Source: Kiritimatiellia bacterium (GTDB lineage: Bacteria > Verrucomicrobiota > Kiritimatiellia > RFP12 > UBA1067). Taken from it: a stretch of DNA of 9,347 nucleotides. The DNA lies in the NCBI GenBank assembly GCA_017547265.1, contig JAFYQC010000325.1, positions 1 to 9,347 on the forward strand. The letters run 5' to 3'. Each line of letters starts with the position of its first letter. The first letter of the stretch is position 1. This document shows, one piece after another, positions 1-6,796 of the stretch. The position numbers and the translations under genes were made by a program. Under the pieces are notes generated by a model that saw only the letters and a list, made by a program, of their open reading frames with translations, did not search any database and was not told the origin of the DNA.

Positions 1-1811
1 GAGAACGTGCCCGCGAACGGGAACATCACGTTCGTGAGCTCCGCGACGAGAAGATCGCCCTTGTCCATGTTGGACTTGCCGAGCGAGAGGAACGCGGGGT
101 TCGACTCGACGCCGCCCTGACCGTTGCTGAGCTTCGTTGCCGCCTCGAGGTCGCAGACGATCTTCCCTTCCTCGAACTTGACGCCCCAGGCATCGAAGAG
201 CTTGCCAAGTGTCGAGGGGCCGTCGCCGCCCATCTGCCCCATCATCGGGTTCTGGGCCTGGCGCGAGGACTGCATGTCCTTGATGCTTAGCGGATCGACG
301 CACGCGACGAGCTTGCCGCCGCGAAGCACAAACTGGTCGATTGCATAGAGCGTCTTGTCGGAGAGGTTCTTTGCATGAACCATGACGAGTGTCTTGACGT
401 CATCGTCAATCGACTCTGAGTCGGGCGCGATTGCGCGCACATCGTAGTCCTTGGCGAGTTCCGCAAACGCGGCCCAGCCCTGCGGCGGACGCTGGCCCAT
501 CTGCATCATCATCGGGTTCGCCTTGCCGCCGACAACGTCGGGAAGCGAAGTCATCACGCCGACGACGGGACGCTCGGGCCACGCAACGCGCGTGACAAGG
601 CGCGTCAAGTCGTATTCAAGTGTCGACTCCGTGCGTGGCGAGAGGACGCCCAAGGTCTCCTCGCGGTCGCCACACACAGCGACAATGCCGAAGTATACAC
701 CTGCGCCAAACGGATTGCCGCCTGTCTGCGGCTCGACGCCGTAGCGCTGCGCCCACTCCTCGGCGTCGGAATCCGGCTTCGGGTCGTAAGTCTCGACGAC
801 AAGACGACCACCTCCCGCGCGCTCGTATTCCTTGAGGAGATTCCCGACCTGCGACGCGTATGTCTTGAGTGCCATTGGCATCTCGGCCGACGAGGAGCTG
901 ACGTAGTACTTGAAAGTGACATCCTCGGTGAGCTGGGCGAGCACCGCCTTGGAGCCCTTCGAGAGGGTGTAGAGCTTCTCAGCGGTCATGTCGCACCTAA
1001 GCGGCAGGTTCGCGAGTATGACGACGGAAGACGCCGCTATCGCGCCGACGAGAACGAGACCGACGACGCCCTTCGACGCACCGCGACGGCCATCGGTGAC
1101 GGTCTTCGCCGCAGCGATCATGAAGACGACCATCGCGAAGTAGTAGCCGACGTCGGCAAAGTCTACGACGCCCTTCCGCATCGATTCGAAGTGCGACAGA
1201 AGCGAGCACGACGCGACCGCGTCCGTTATCGCCGTCGGAACGCCCCACGAGGCGACCGCGCCGATCACCGGATCGAACCCGATGATGAGGAGCAGGAAGA
1301 CGAGCGCGAGCGAAACGACGAACCCGACCACCGACGAACGCGACAAAGTCGACGCGAATACGCCGATCGCGACGGCCGCACCTGCGAGCAGGAACGAGCC
1401 GAGGTAGCCGCAGAACACGGCGCCCCAGTCGGGCGAGCCGAGATAGCCGGCCGTGAGCGCGACGGGGAACGTAAGCGCGAGGCCAATCCCGACGAAGCTC
1501 CACGCGGCAAGGAACTTGCCGACGAGAACTTCGAAGATCGTCACCGGAAGCGTAAGCAGAAGCTCAGCCGTTCCGTTGCGGCGCTCGTCGGCCCAGAGGC
1601 CCATCGTCGCCGCCGGGACGAGCAGCAGATACACCCACGGGTGCCAGAAGAAGAACGGCGTAAGGTCGGCCTGGCGGCGCTCGTAGAACATCGCGACGCC
1701 GAAGGTAAGGAACCCGGCGAGCACGAGAAACGCCGTCAAAAACACATACGCGACGGGCGAATCGAAGTAGGCCCTGAACTCGCGCTTGAACACTGCAATC
1801 GTATTTTTCAT
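1..1811 (-). CDS. Fused GldF-like ABC-2 permease and GldG-like auxiliary protein (partial, C-terminus beyond left edge)
   Basis: One uninterrupted frame runs from the ATG at 1811 to the left edge, giving 603 residues with no stop. Residues 1-240 look like an ABC-2 permease: a cytosolic start with the motif FKREFRAYF, then several hydrophobic helices (about 20-41, 57-72, 100-124, 133-157, 161-181, 222-237), with the charged WADERRNGTAELL segment near residue 75 that is typical of GldF/NosY-type permeases. After a basic linker (240-247) comes another helix (249-268), then LRCDMTAEKLYTLSKGSK (271-288), the hallmark entry of GldG/ABC_transp_aux proteins, and a GldG-like extracytoplasmic domain with Met-rich loops near 433-439 and 522-528. 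In Bacteroidota GldF and GldG are separate proteins working with GldA. Here the 274 codons before the GldG-type Met remain in frame, so the two are fused. The substrate is unknown; a gliding role should not be assumed. The gene sits 16 bases after the ATPase stop, behind a perfect AAGGAGG. Confidence 0.9.
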   Translation of the reverse strand, partial: MKNTIAVFKREFRAYFDSPVAYVFLTAFLVLAGFLTFGVAMFYERRQADLTPFFFWHPWVYLLLVPAATMGLWADERRNGTAELLLTLPVTIFEVLVGKFLAAWSFVGIGLALTFPVALTAGYLGSPDWGAVFCGYLGSFLLAGAAVAIGVFASTLSRSSVVGFVVSLALVFLLLIIGFDPVIGAVASWGVPTAITDAVASCSLLSHFESMRKGVVDFADVGYYFAMVVFMIAAAKTVTDGRRGASKGVVGLVLVGAIAASSVVILANLPLRCDMTAEKLYTLSKGSKAVLAQLTEDVTFKYYVSSSSAEMPMALKTYASQVGNLLKEYERAGGGRLVVETYDPKPDSDAEEWAQRYGVEPQTGGNPFGAGVYFGIVAVCGDREETLGVLSPRTESTLEYDLTRLVTRVAWPERPVVGVMTSLPDVVGGKANPMMMQMGQRPPQGWAAFAELAKDYDVRAIAPDSESIDDDVKTLVMVHAKNLSDKTLYAIDQFVLRGGKLVACVDPLSIKDMQSSRQAQNPMMGQMGGDGPSTLGKLFDAWGVKFEEGKIVCDLEAATKLSNGQGGVESNPAFLSLGKSNMDKGDLLVAELTNVMFPFAGTF

Positions 1812-1818
1812 GTTTCCG

Positions 1819-1825
1819 CCTCCTT
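1819..1825 (-). promoter_or_regulatory. Strong Shine-Dalgarno for the GldFG fusion gene
   Basis: AAGGAGG on the minus strand lies 7 bases before the ATG at 1811 and directly follows the TAA stop of the ATPase gene (1828-1830). It fixes the start and is the clearest ribosome-binding site in the window. Confidence 0.9.
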
Positions 1826-1827
1826 TC

Positions 1828-2547
1828 TTATGCCTTCATCGTCAGGTTGCGGAACACGACGTCGAGCTTGCCGCTCGGGTCCTTGGCCTTGAGCTCGGCG
1901 GGCGTGCCGTCGAACTTCTTCTCGCCATCGGCGATGACTACGACCTTGGAGCACACAGCGTCGACTTCCTCGAGGATGTGCGTCGAGATGATTATCGCCT
2001 TGCCTTCCTTGGCCATCGACTTGATCATCTCGCGGACGGTGAACTTCTGGTTGGGGTCGAGACCATCCGTCGGCTCGTCCATGATAAGCACCTTCGGGTC
2101 GTGAATGATCGCGGCGGCAAAGGCCGTGCGCTGGCGGTAGCCCTTGGAAAGCGTCTCAATCGTCTGGCCTGCGACCTTCTCGAGCTTCGCCTTGACGATA
2201 ACGTCCGCGACGGCCTTCTTCGGGTCGGGGCAGGCGTCATGCCTGACGGACGCGACGAACGCGAGATAGTCGCGCACCGTCATCGCGCGATAGCTCGGCG
2301 CGGACTCGGGCAGATACCCGAGCGCGCGCTTCGCCGCGATCGGATCGCTCACGATATCGTGGCCGTCGATGACGGCAGTTCCGGAAGTCGGCGGGAGAAA
2401 GCCCGTGATCATCCTCATTGTCGTAGATTTTCCCGCGCCGTTAGGCCCGAGGAAGCCCAGCACTTCGCCCGCATTGACGGAGAAGGAAACGCCCTTCACC
2501 GCGACGAGATCGCCGAAGTGCTTTTCAAGGTTCTTTACTTCAAGCAT
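1828..2547 (-). CDS. GldA-like ABC transporter ATP-binding protein
   Basis: A 239-residue ABC ATPase of normal length for the single-domain GldA/CcmA type. All nucleotide-binding motifs are visible: Walker A GPNGAGKST (34-42); a YLPE segment (78-81) where the Q-loop falls, the form common in GldA-type ATPases; signature LSKGYRQR (133-140), the Gld/Nod-type variant of LSGGQ; Walker B VLIMDEPTDGLDP (153-165) with catalytic Glu158; and switch His190 in ISTHILEE. It should act on the cytoplasmic side, powering the membrane protein encoded directly downstream. The start is the ATG at 2547; a weak GAGTGG sits 6 bases before it, next to a small hairpin (ACTCA-AAC-TGAGT, 2556-2568) that could limit initiation. 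The promoter is at 2583-2591. The symbol gldA is withheld because function outside Bacteroidota is unproven. Confidence 0.93.
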   Translation of the reverse strand: MLEVKNLEKHFGDLVAVKGVSFSVNAGEVLGFLGPNGAGKSTTMRMITGFLPPTSGTAVIDGHDIVSDPIAAKRALGYLPESAPSYRAMTVRDYLAFVASVRHDACPDPKKAVADVIVKAKLEKVAGQTIETLSKGYRQRTAFAAAIIHDPKVLIMDEPTDGLDPNQKFTVREMIKSMAKEGKAIIISTHILEEVDAVCSKVVVIADGEKKFDGTPAELKAKDPSGKLDVVFRNLTMKA

Positions 2548-2582
2548 GGTTTTCCACTCAGTTTGAGTCTGAAATTTTGGAT

Positions 2583-2591
2583 ATTATATCA
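2583..2591 (-). promoter_or_regulatory. Extended -10 promoter of the ABC transporter operon
   Basis: The minus strand reads TGATATAAT, a perfect TATAAT with the extended -10 TG, followed by ATCC. No -35 is recognisable; the place it would occupy is taken by the upstream gene's terminator hairpin. Predicted start of transcription is about 30 bases before the ATG at 2547. Confidence 0.65.
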
Positions 2592-2620
2592 AAAAACGGC
2601 GCGGCGTATTTGCCGCGCCG
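2591..2620 (-). terminator. Intrinsic terminator of the lipoprotein gene
   Basis: A perfect 9-bp GC-only stem (CGGCGCGGC / GCCGCGCCG on the minus strand, 2597-2605 paired with 2612-2620) with a 6-base loop is followed by six T residues. It begins 10 bases after the TGA stop of the lipoprotein gene. The T-tract runs straight into the next gene's extended -10. Confidence 0.92.
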
Positions 2621-2630
2621 AGGGGGTAAA

Positions 2631-3491
2631 TCAAAACGCGGAAGCCGCGTCGTCGACCTGCGCTTTGCGCTTCTCTGCGGCGTTCTTCCTCGCCTCGCGG
2701 CGGATTTCTTCAGTCTCGTCGGCAGCCGTCGTGAGGAGCGCATCGTCCCACGCGACAAGCACCGTCTCGTAGTCGCGCGACGCACCAGCAAGGCAGGCGG
2801 TGACGAAGCGGCCCGAGCCGATGACGAACGTGTAAATCGGGCGGCACCAGCTGCGCGGACGCGCCCACGTGTTGTAGCGCTTCTCGAGAGCCTCGATGAG
2901 ATAGTGCCTTCTCCAGTTCGCGCCGGGATCGACCGCCTCCTTCGCGCATGCGTAGATCTTGACGACCTTGTGGGTCTTGGGCGTCACATAGACGTAGTAG
3001 TCGTCGAAACCGGCGAGCTTTTTCGCGGGAGTGAACGTCGCGCGGAGCAGTGTCGGCTCTTCGATGTCGGAAACGAGGTTTGTGCCCTTGAATTCCTCGC
3101 CGAACTTAAGCCCGAGGAATCCCTCCTCGACCTTGGCATCTGGCGATTCGTCGTCCTTCTGCTCGACGCGCTTCGCGAACGAGGCCATTCCCTCTTCGCC
3201 GACGGGATAGCTCTGGGCGTATTCGCTCGTGGAGCTTTCGAGCATGTTGCCGTCGGCGTCGAGCGTGGTGCGCGTCTCGCGCCTGCGCTCGGTGACCATG
3301 TTGCCATTGGTGGTCACCGTCGCCTCGACATAGGTCCTTGCGACGCTGCCGTTGTCGTTCGTGACGATCGACGCTTCGGAAGACTTCTGCGAGACGTCCT
3401 TCTTTTCGTCGCACGATGCGGCGGCGAAGCCGATAAGTGTTATTGCCGCGACTACCGACGCGACTGTCAATGCTGTTCCTGTTTTCTTCAT
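2631..3491 (-). CDS. Predicted exported lipoprotein of unknown function
   Basis: 286 residues, family not recognised. The N-terminus is a signal peptide: MKK, a hydrophobic run to about residue 25, then AASC with Cys27 as likely lipidation site (Ala instead of Leu/Val at -3 makes this a non-classical lipobox). Residues 28-110 are polar and low in hydrophobics, with repeated Thr/Glu/Arg stretches. From about 118 a globular part begins with GFLGLKFGEEF, includes a VYVTPKTHKVVKIYA strand pair and an LIEALEKRYN helix, and contains two further cysteines. This pattern resembles small secreted proteins that compare observed and predicted residues around an FG...KYG core, but I cannot name the family. 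The C-terminus is a charged helix. The ATG at 3491 is preferred over an in-frame ATG at 3536 because it carries AAAGGA 8 bases upstream and starts a proper signal peptide, while the 3536 codon overlaps the -10 box. It is a single-gene unit with its own promoter and terminator. Confidence 0.85.
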   Translation of the reverse strand: MKKTGTALTVASVVAAITLIGFAAASCDEKKDVSQKSSEASIVTNDNGSVARTYVEATVTTNGNMVTERRRETRTTLDADGNMLESSTSEYAQSYPVGEEGMASFAKRVEQKDDESPDAKVEEGFLGLKFGEEFKGTNLVSDIEEPTLLRATFTPAKKLAGFDDYYVYVTPKTHKVVKIYACAKEAVDPGANWRRHYLIEALEKRYNTWARPRSWCRPIYTFVIGSGRFVTACLAGASRDYETVLVAWDDALLTTAADETEEIRREARKNAAEKRKAQVDDAASAF

Positions 3492-3534
3492 GGTGTCATT
3501 CCTTTCTTCGGGTATCTCCCGATTGAACGACACC

Positions 3535-3540
3535 ATTATA
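3535..3540 (-). promoter_or_regulatory. -10 box of the lipoprotein gene
   Basis: Perfect TATAAT on the minus strand, 43 bases before the ATG at 3491. Unlike the other promoters here it lacks the TG extension and also lacks a -35 at normal spacing, which suggests help from an activator binding just upstream. Confidence 0.55.
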
Positions 3541-3549
3541 GGAAATGAA

Positions 3550-3566
3550 TGTTAACGGTTTGTTAA
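3550..3566 (-). promoter_or_regulatory. Tandem TTAACA boxes at 11-bp period, PhoP-box-like operator
   Basis: The minus strand reads TTAACA-AACCG-TTAACA: two identical hexamers with a 5-base spacer, ending 9 bases before the TATAAT. This matches the architecture of Bacillus PhoP boxes (TT(A/T/C)ACA repeats about 11 bp apart) and of one-helical-turn operators for OmpR-family regulators in general. Because GTTAAC is itself palindromic, the same bases can also pair as a 6-bp A/T-rich hairpin after the tRNA, so a weak tRNA terminator is an alternative reading. Confidence 0.4.
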
Positions 3567-3574
3567 CGAAATGC

Positions 3575-3648
3575 TGGTTGTCCCATCTGGAGTCGAACCA
3601 GAACTCTGGGTATCAAAAACCCGTGTGCAGCCGCTACACCATGGGACA
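3575..3648 (-). tRNA. tRNA-Gln (anticodon UUG)
   Basis: A 74-base cloverleaf on the minus strand. The acceptor stem TGTCCCA/TGGGACA is perfect (7 bp), and discriminator A plus CCA are encoded. D-arm is GTGT-AGCGGCT-GCAC, and the T-arm TCTGG-TTCGACT-CCAGA is a perfect 5 bp. The anticodon loop TTTTGAT gives UUG (3614-3616). The anticodon stem has four good pairs and a C27-A43 mismatch at its base. It decodes CAA and, by wobble, CAG. It has its own promoter. Confidence 0.95.
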
Positions 3649-3663
3649 AGCGGAATTGCGGAT

Positions 3664-3672
3664 ATTATACCA
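3664..3672 (-). promoter_or_regulatory. Extended -10 promoter of the tRNA-Gln gene
   Basis: The minus strand reads TGGTATAAT followed by ATCC, 15 bases before the mature 5' end of the tRNA. There is no -35: the matching place is GC-rich. The bases from TATAAT through ATCC are identical to those at the ABC-operon promoter. Confidence 0.65.
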
Positions 3673-3747
3673 TATTTCCTTCGCCCGCCGCCCTATGCGC
3701 GTGCATTTGCTGCGTCTTGGATTGGACCGGCTGTGTGTGCTTGCATT

Positions 3748-5661
3748 CTACCGCGAGATTTCTTCTAGCAAGAAATCAACAGGGGAATCTGCGCCCTGGA
3801 CGTCGAACTTGAAAAGGTCGATCTTGAGCGAAACCGGCTTGTCCGACGCATTGCGGTAGCGGGCGAAGCGCCAGCCGTCCTCGACTTTGAGGCGCGAATG
3901 CATCTGGCCCGTACCCGCCTTTGTACGCGTGCCAAGCTTCTGCCATTCCTTGCCGTCCTTCGACAGCTCGATGACACCTGCCGCAACAGCCGCGGGCTCC
4001 GCGAGCTCGGCATGGAAGTAGTCCGTGCGCCAGTATCGCGGAACGGACAGCCCGAACGTCTCGCCGGGCGCGACGTCGTGCGGCTCCATTACGCGGACTA
4101 TCCCCGCGACGCGACCTTCGCGCGAGACGCGCAGACCCTCAAGCTCCTTCGCCGTCGAAAACGCGGCAAAACCATCTTGCGCGTCAAAGTCCTTGCCCAG
4201 CTTCTCCTTGTAGAGTCGGACGAGCGCGACCGCAAGCATCTTGTCCACGAGCGGGCGCAGCACTGTCGGAGACGCCTTTGGACGGCGCACGTTGCGGCGG
4301 TCCGCCTCGAACGTCGCAGCGGAAAACTTCTCGCAATGTGCGGCCGCGTCTTTCTTGACGGCCTCGCGGATGCGCTTCAGAAGTCCAAGGTCTGACTCCC
4401 TGTCTTTCGGCTGCGCCGCCGGCTTGAGCAAGTCAAGCGCAACCGCTGCCTGCTCGATGAGATGCATTTCGTCATCCACCCATCCCTCGATTTCCCAGCC
4501 AAGGTCATAGCGATTCTTCGGAAGCTTGACCTTGAGCAACTTCATGGCGAGGTGGATATCCTTGAAAAGTTCGCGGAGAGCAGATTCCGTCGACTCAGAA
4601 AGCATCCCGTCCTTGTCGAGCTCTCCCTTTGCCTTTTCGCAAAGCACCGCGCACGAAACGCTTTCTTCGCGCGTGTAGCGGCCGCCAGGCCCAATGTCGG
4701 AGTTGTGTTCGGCAAGGACGCGCATCGCGCGCGCAATCGCAGGGTCGTCGTACAGCTTCTGGAACGACTCCTCCCAGCACTTCTGCGAGTCGAACCCGTC
4801 AGGATCCGTGCACCACTTGGCAAAGCTGTAGAGCGCAATCTTGTTGGCCTCGCAGTTCTCCATCGGGTTGGAAACGATTCCCGCGAGCTTGCACTTCTCA
4901 AGTCCATAGGTCCTGCCGAGGAGAAGCGACGAGCGGCAGTAGTCGTTTACTGGCCAGTTCCACCAGACGAAAGGCGGACGCTTCAGGTCCTTCATGATCT
5001 TCTCGACATACTCCGCGCGTATGTCGGACATTATCCCCTTGCCCGTCCAGAGAATGTGCGCACGCTGGTCGAGTTGCTCACCAAGCGTCTTCTGGTAGTC
5101 GTAGCCCCAGCCCCAGTAGACGTTGGGGCACATGATGAGCGGCGCGCAGTCGCCGCGCCCCTCGAGGAAATCGGCCACGACGCGGTTGCATATCTCGGCG
5201 TGCGTCTCGGCATCTTGCCCACCAAAGTCGTCGAAGAACACGGCAAAAGCGCGAAAGCCCGCGTCGTACATAAGGCCGAGCTTGCGGAAAAGCGCCGCGT
5301 AGTCTTCTTTGCTCCCCTTCTCGAAGCTTCCGCCGAGGTGAATCGCCCAGTAGAAGGCAACCTTGTTTTCCCTGGCGACCTCGAGGAGCCGTCTAAAGTC
5401 GCGCATTTCGTTTTCCGGATACGGCTCGCGCCACTTGGCGTGGTGGTATGGGTCGTCCTTCGGCCCGTAGATAAAGACATTGAGATCGTTCTCTCCCATG
5501 AACTTGAGGAGCGAAAGACGCCCTTCCGTGCCCCAGGGGCGACCGTAGAAACCCTCAACCACACCGCGGAACGGAATCGCCTCGGCGGATGTTGCGGCGG
5601 TGGACATCTCGGCCAGAAGGCATCCGGCGACGGTTGTCAGCAAGAGTATCAGTTTCCTCAT
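3748..5661 (-). CDS. Exported GH84 beta-N-acetylglucosaminidase
   Basis: 637 residues, glycoside hydrolase family 84, which removes terminal beta-linked N-acetylglucosamine by substrate-assisted catalysis. N-terminal hydrophobic signal (MRKLILLL...) carries VAGC at 11-14, a possible lipobox; cleavage near the STAA at 20-23 is the alternative. The (beta/alpha)8 domain starts at RGVVEGFYGRPW (32-43) and shows the family's active-site set: Lys68 in YGPKDDPYH, the catalytic pair Asp144-Asp145 in VFFDDF, Tyr182 in CPNVYWG, Asn235 and Asp240 in WWNWPVNDY, and Asn265 in SNPMEN. By family analogy the first Asp orients the acetamido group and the second is the general acid/base. A helical region follows to about 470, then a beta-sandwich-like C-terminal domain probably used for carbohydrate binding. 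Start ATG at 5661 is 17 bases after the regulator stop, with GGTGGGA upstream. Last gene of the operon; natural substrates could be mucin or other GlcNAc-capped glycans. Confidence 0.94.
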   Translation of the reverse strand: MRKLILLLTTVAGCLLAEMSTAATSAEAIPFRGVVEGFYGRPWGTEGRLSLLKFMGENDLNVFIYGPKDDPYHHAKWREPYPENEMRDFRRLLEVARENKVAFYWAIHLGGSFEKGSKEDYAALFRKLGLMYDAGFRAFAVFFDDFGGQDAETHAEICNRVVADFLEGRGDCAPLIMCPNVYWGWGYDYQKTLGEQLDQRAHILWTGKGIMSDIRAEYVEKIMKDLKRPPFVWWNWPVNDYCRSSLLLGRTYGLEKCKLAGIVSNPMENCEANKIALYSFAKWCTDPDGFDSQKCWEESFQKLYDDPAIARAMRVLAEHNSDIGPGGRYTREESVSCAVLCEKAKGELDKDGMLSESTESALRELFKDIHLAMKLLKVKLPKNRYDLGWEIEGWVDDEMHLIEQAAVALDLLKPAAQPKDRESDLGLLKRIREAVKKDAAAHCEKFSAATFEADRRNVRRPKASPTVLRPLVDKMLAVALVRLYKEKLGKDFDAQDGFAAFSTAKELEGLRVSREGRVAGIVRVMEPHDVAPGETFGLSVPRYWRTDYFHAELAEPAAVAAGVIELSKDGKEWQKLGTRTKAGTGQMHSRLKVEDGWRFARYRNASDKPVSLKIDLFKFDVQGADSPVDFLLEEISR

Positions 5662-5678
5662 TTTTATGAAATCCCACC

Positions 5679-6773
5679 TTAGTGTGTCGGTGTCGTTGAC
5701 TTGCGCACGACGAGAGTAGTGTCGAGCAGTATCTCACGCGGCGGAAGCTTCGCATTTGCCATTCGCTCCAGAAGCGCCTTGAACGCCATGTTCGAAATAT
5801 CGAAGCATGGCTGGCGAACGGAGGTGAGCGGCGGCTTCATTCCGGCCGCCGCGCGCACGTCGTCAAAACCCGCGACCATAATGTCGCCAGGAACGGCTAC
5901 GCCAAGTTTCTTCAGTGTCTTTAAGAGCCAGCCGGCGGCGATGTCGTTCGAGCAGACGATTGCGTCGGGCCGGAACTTCTTAAGGGCCTCGGCAACCACC
6001 TTGCCGTCGGTTGGCTCGCCTACTACGACGGTTGCGTGACACCCCGTCGTGCGGAACACCTCAGCTTCGACGCCCGCAAAACGCGTATGCACGCTCTCCG
6101 CGCAAAGCGGACGGAGAAGGCAGCATATCTTCTTAGCCCCGGCCTTCAGCAGATGCGCCGCGACCTTGCGTCCGGCGCCGAAGTTGTCAATCGCCACAAG
6201 ATCGTACTTGCTGCGGCTGGGCGGAGGAACGATGTCGTAGTCAACGAGGACAACTGGAATCCCCGCCTTGTCGAGAATGTCGGAGATGATGCCGTTGAGC
6301 TCATGGGCATTTTCCGAAAAGCCAACCGGCTGCATGATAACGCCAGCTACGCCGACCGAGGCGAAATGCCGGGCGAGTCGTTCCGCCTGCTTGGCGCGCT
6401 TGTCGTGGTCCACGGCGAAAATGTCGCCAGCGACGAGGTCCATCCCGTACTTGTTGCAGTTGAAGACGAGACCGTCCATGATTGCGGAGAAGAACTCGGA
6501 GTCCGCAGTTCCCGGAATCGCAAGACCAATCGTTCGGTTCTTCTGTGAGACGAACGTGCCAGCCCCCTTCCGCGCCGTGACGAGGCCAAGGCGCTTTAGC
6601 TCTGCAATGCTCCTCACGGCGCTTGGCCGCGAGACTCCGAAACGGCGCATTATCTTCGTGAGACTCGGGAACGACCCTTCCTTGGAGTACGCGCCCGCGC
6701 GAATCTCCTTGCGCAGCGCCTCCGCTATCTCGCTGTAGTTGGCGATCGCCCCTGGCGTCTCGTTGCTTTGCAT
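5679..6773 (-). CDS. GntR-type HTH regulator with LacI/GalR-like sugar-sensing domain
   Basis: 364 residues. Residues 10-76 form a winged helix of the GntR type (YSEIAEALRKEIRAG, then FGVSRPSAVRSIAEL as recognition region, and LVTARKGAGTFV as the wing). Residues 80-360 are a periplasmic-binding-protein-like sensor of the LacI/GalR class, shown by RTIGLAIPG at its start, GVAGVIMQP, the VAIDNFGAG segment, AIVCSNDIAAGWLL and the closing GDIMVAGFDDV. This architecture is that of AraR-type repressors, where a sugar or sugar phosphate releases DNA. The ATG at 6773 is preferred to in-frame starts further upstream because it directly precedes the HTH and follows the previous stop by 23 bases; no strong Shine-Dalgarno is visible. 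Lying directly before the GH84 gene, it probably controls this operon, including itself; the ligand is unknown. Confidence 0.92.
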   Translation of the reverse strand: MQSNETPGAIANYSEIAEALRKEIRAGAYSKEGSFPSLTKIMRRFGVSRPSAVRSIAELKRLGLVTARKGAGTFVSQKNRTIGLAIPGTADSEFFSAIMDGLVFNCNKYGMDLVAGDIFAVDHDKRAKQAERLARHFASVGVAGVIMQPVGFSENAHELNGIISDILDKAGIPVVLVDYDIVPPPSRSKYDLVAIDNFGAGRKVAAHLLKAGAKKICCLLRPLCAESVHTRFAGVEAEVFRTTGCHATVVVGEPTDGKVVAEALKKFRPDAIVCSNDIAAGWLLKTLKKLGVAVPGDIMVAGFDDVRAAAGMKPPLTSVRQPCFDISNMAFKALLERMANAKLPPREILLDTTLVVRKSTTPTH

Positions 6774-6796
6774 GTTCGGCAAGTCCCGATGTTTAT

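Noticed and set aside
989..1100. Possibility that the GldG part is a separate gene starting at ATG 989
   Set aside because: The frame continues unbroken from the permease through this ATG, no Shine-Dalgarno precedes it, and the upstream helix at residues 249-268 is needed as the GldG membrane anchor.
997..1503. Arg-rich minus-strand frame inside the permease gene
   Set aside because: It lies in a different frame from the permease, whose hydrophobic helices are coherent; the Arg-rich product is a frame shadow.
2577..3548. Long open frame on the plus strand opposite the lipoprotein gene
   Set aside because: It starts inside a terminator and promoter, is Arg/Val/Asp-rich nonsense in style, and mirrors a gene with a clear signal peptide, Shine-Dalgarno and terminator.
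3649..3747. Intrinsic terminator after the GH84 gene
   Set aside because: No stable stem with a T-run is visible between the GH84 stop and the tRNA; only the tRNA promoter can be supported there.
4462..5682. Long open frame on the plus strand opposite the GH84 gene
   Set aside because: It is the complement of a confidently identified GH84 gene. The GC-rich codon bias keeps the opposite frame open, and its protein shows no recognisable domain.
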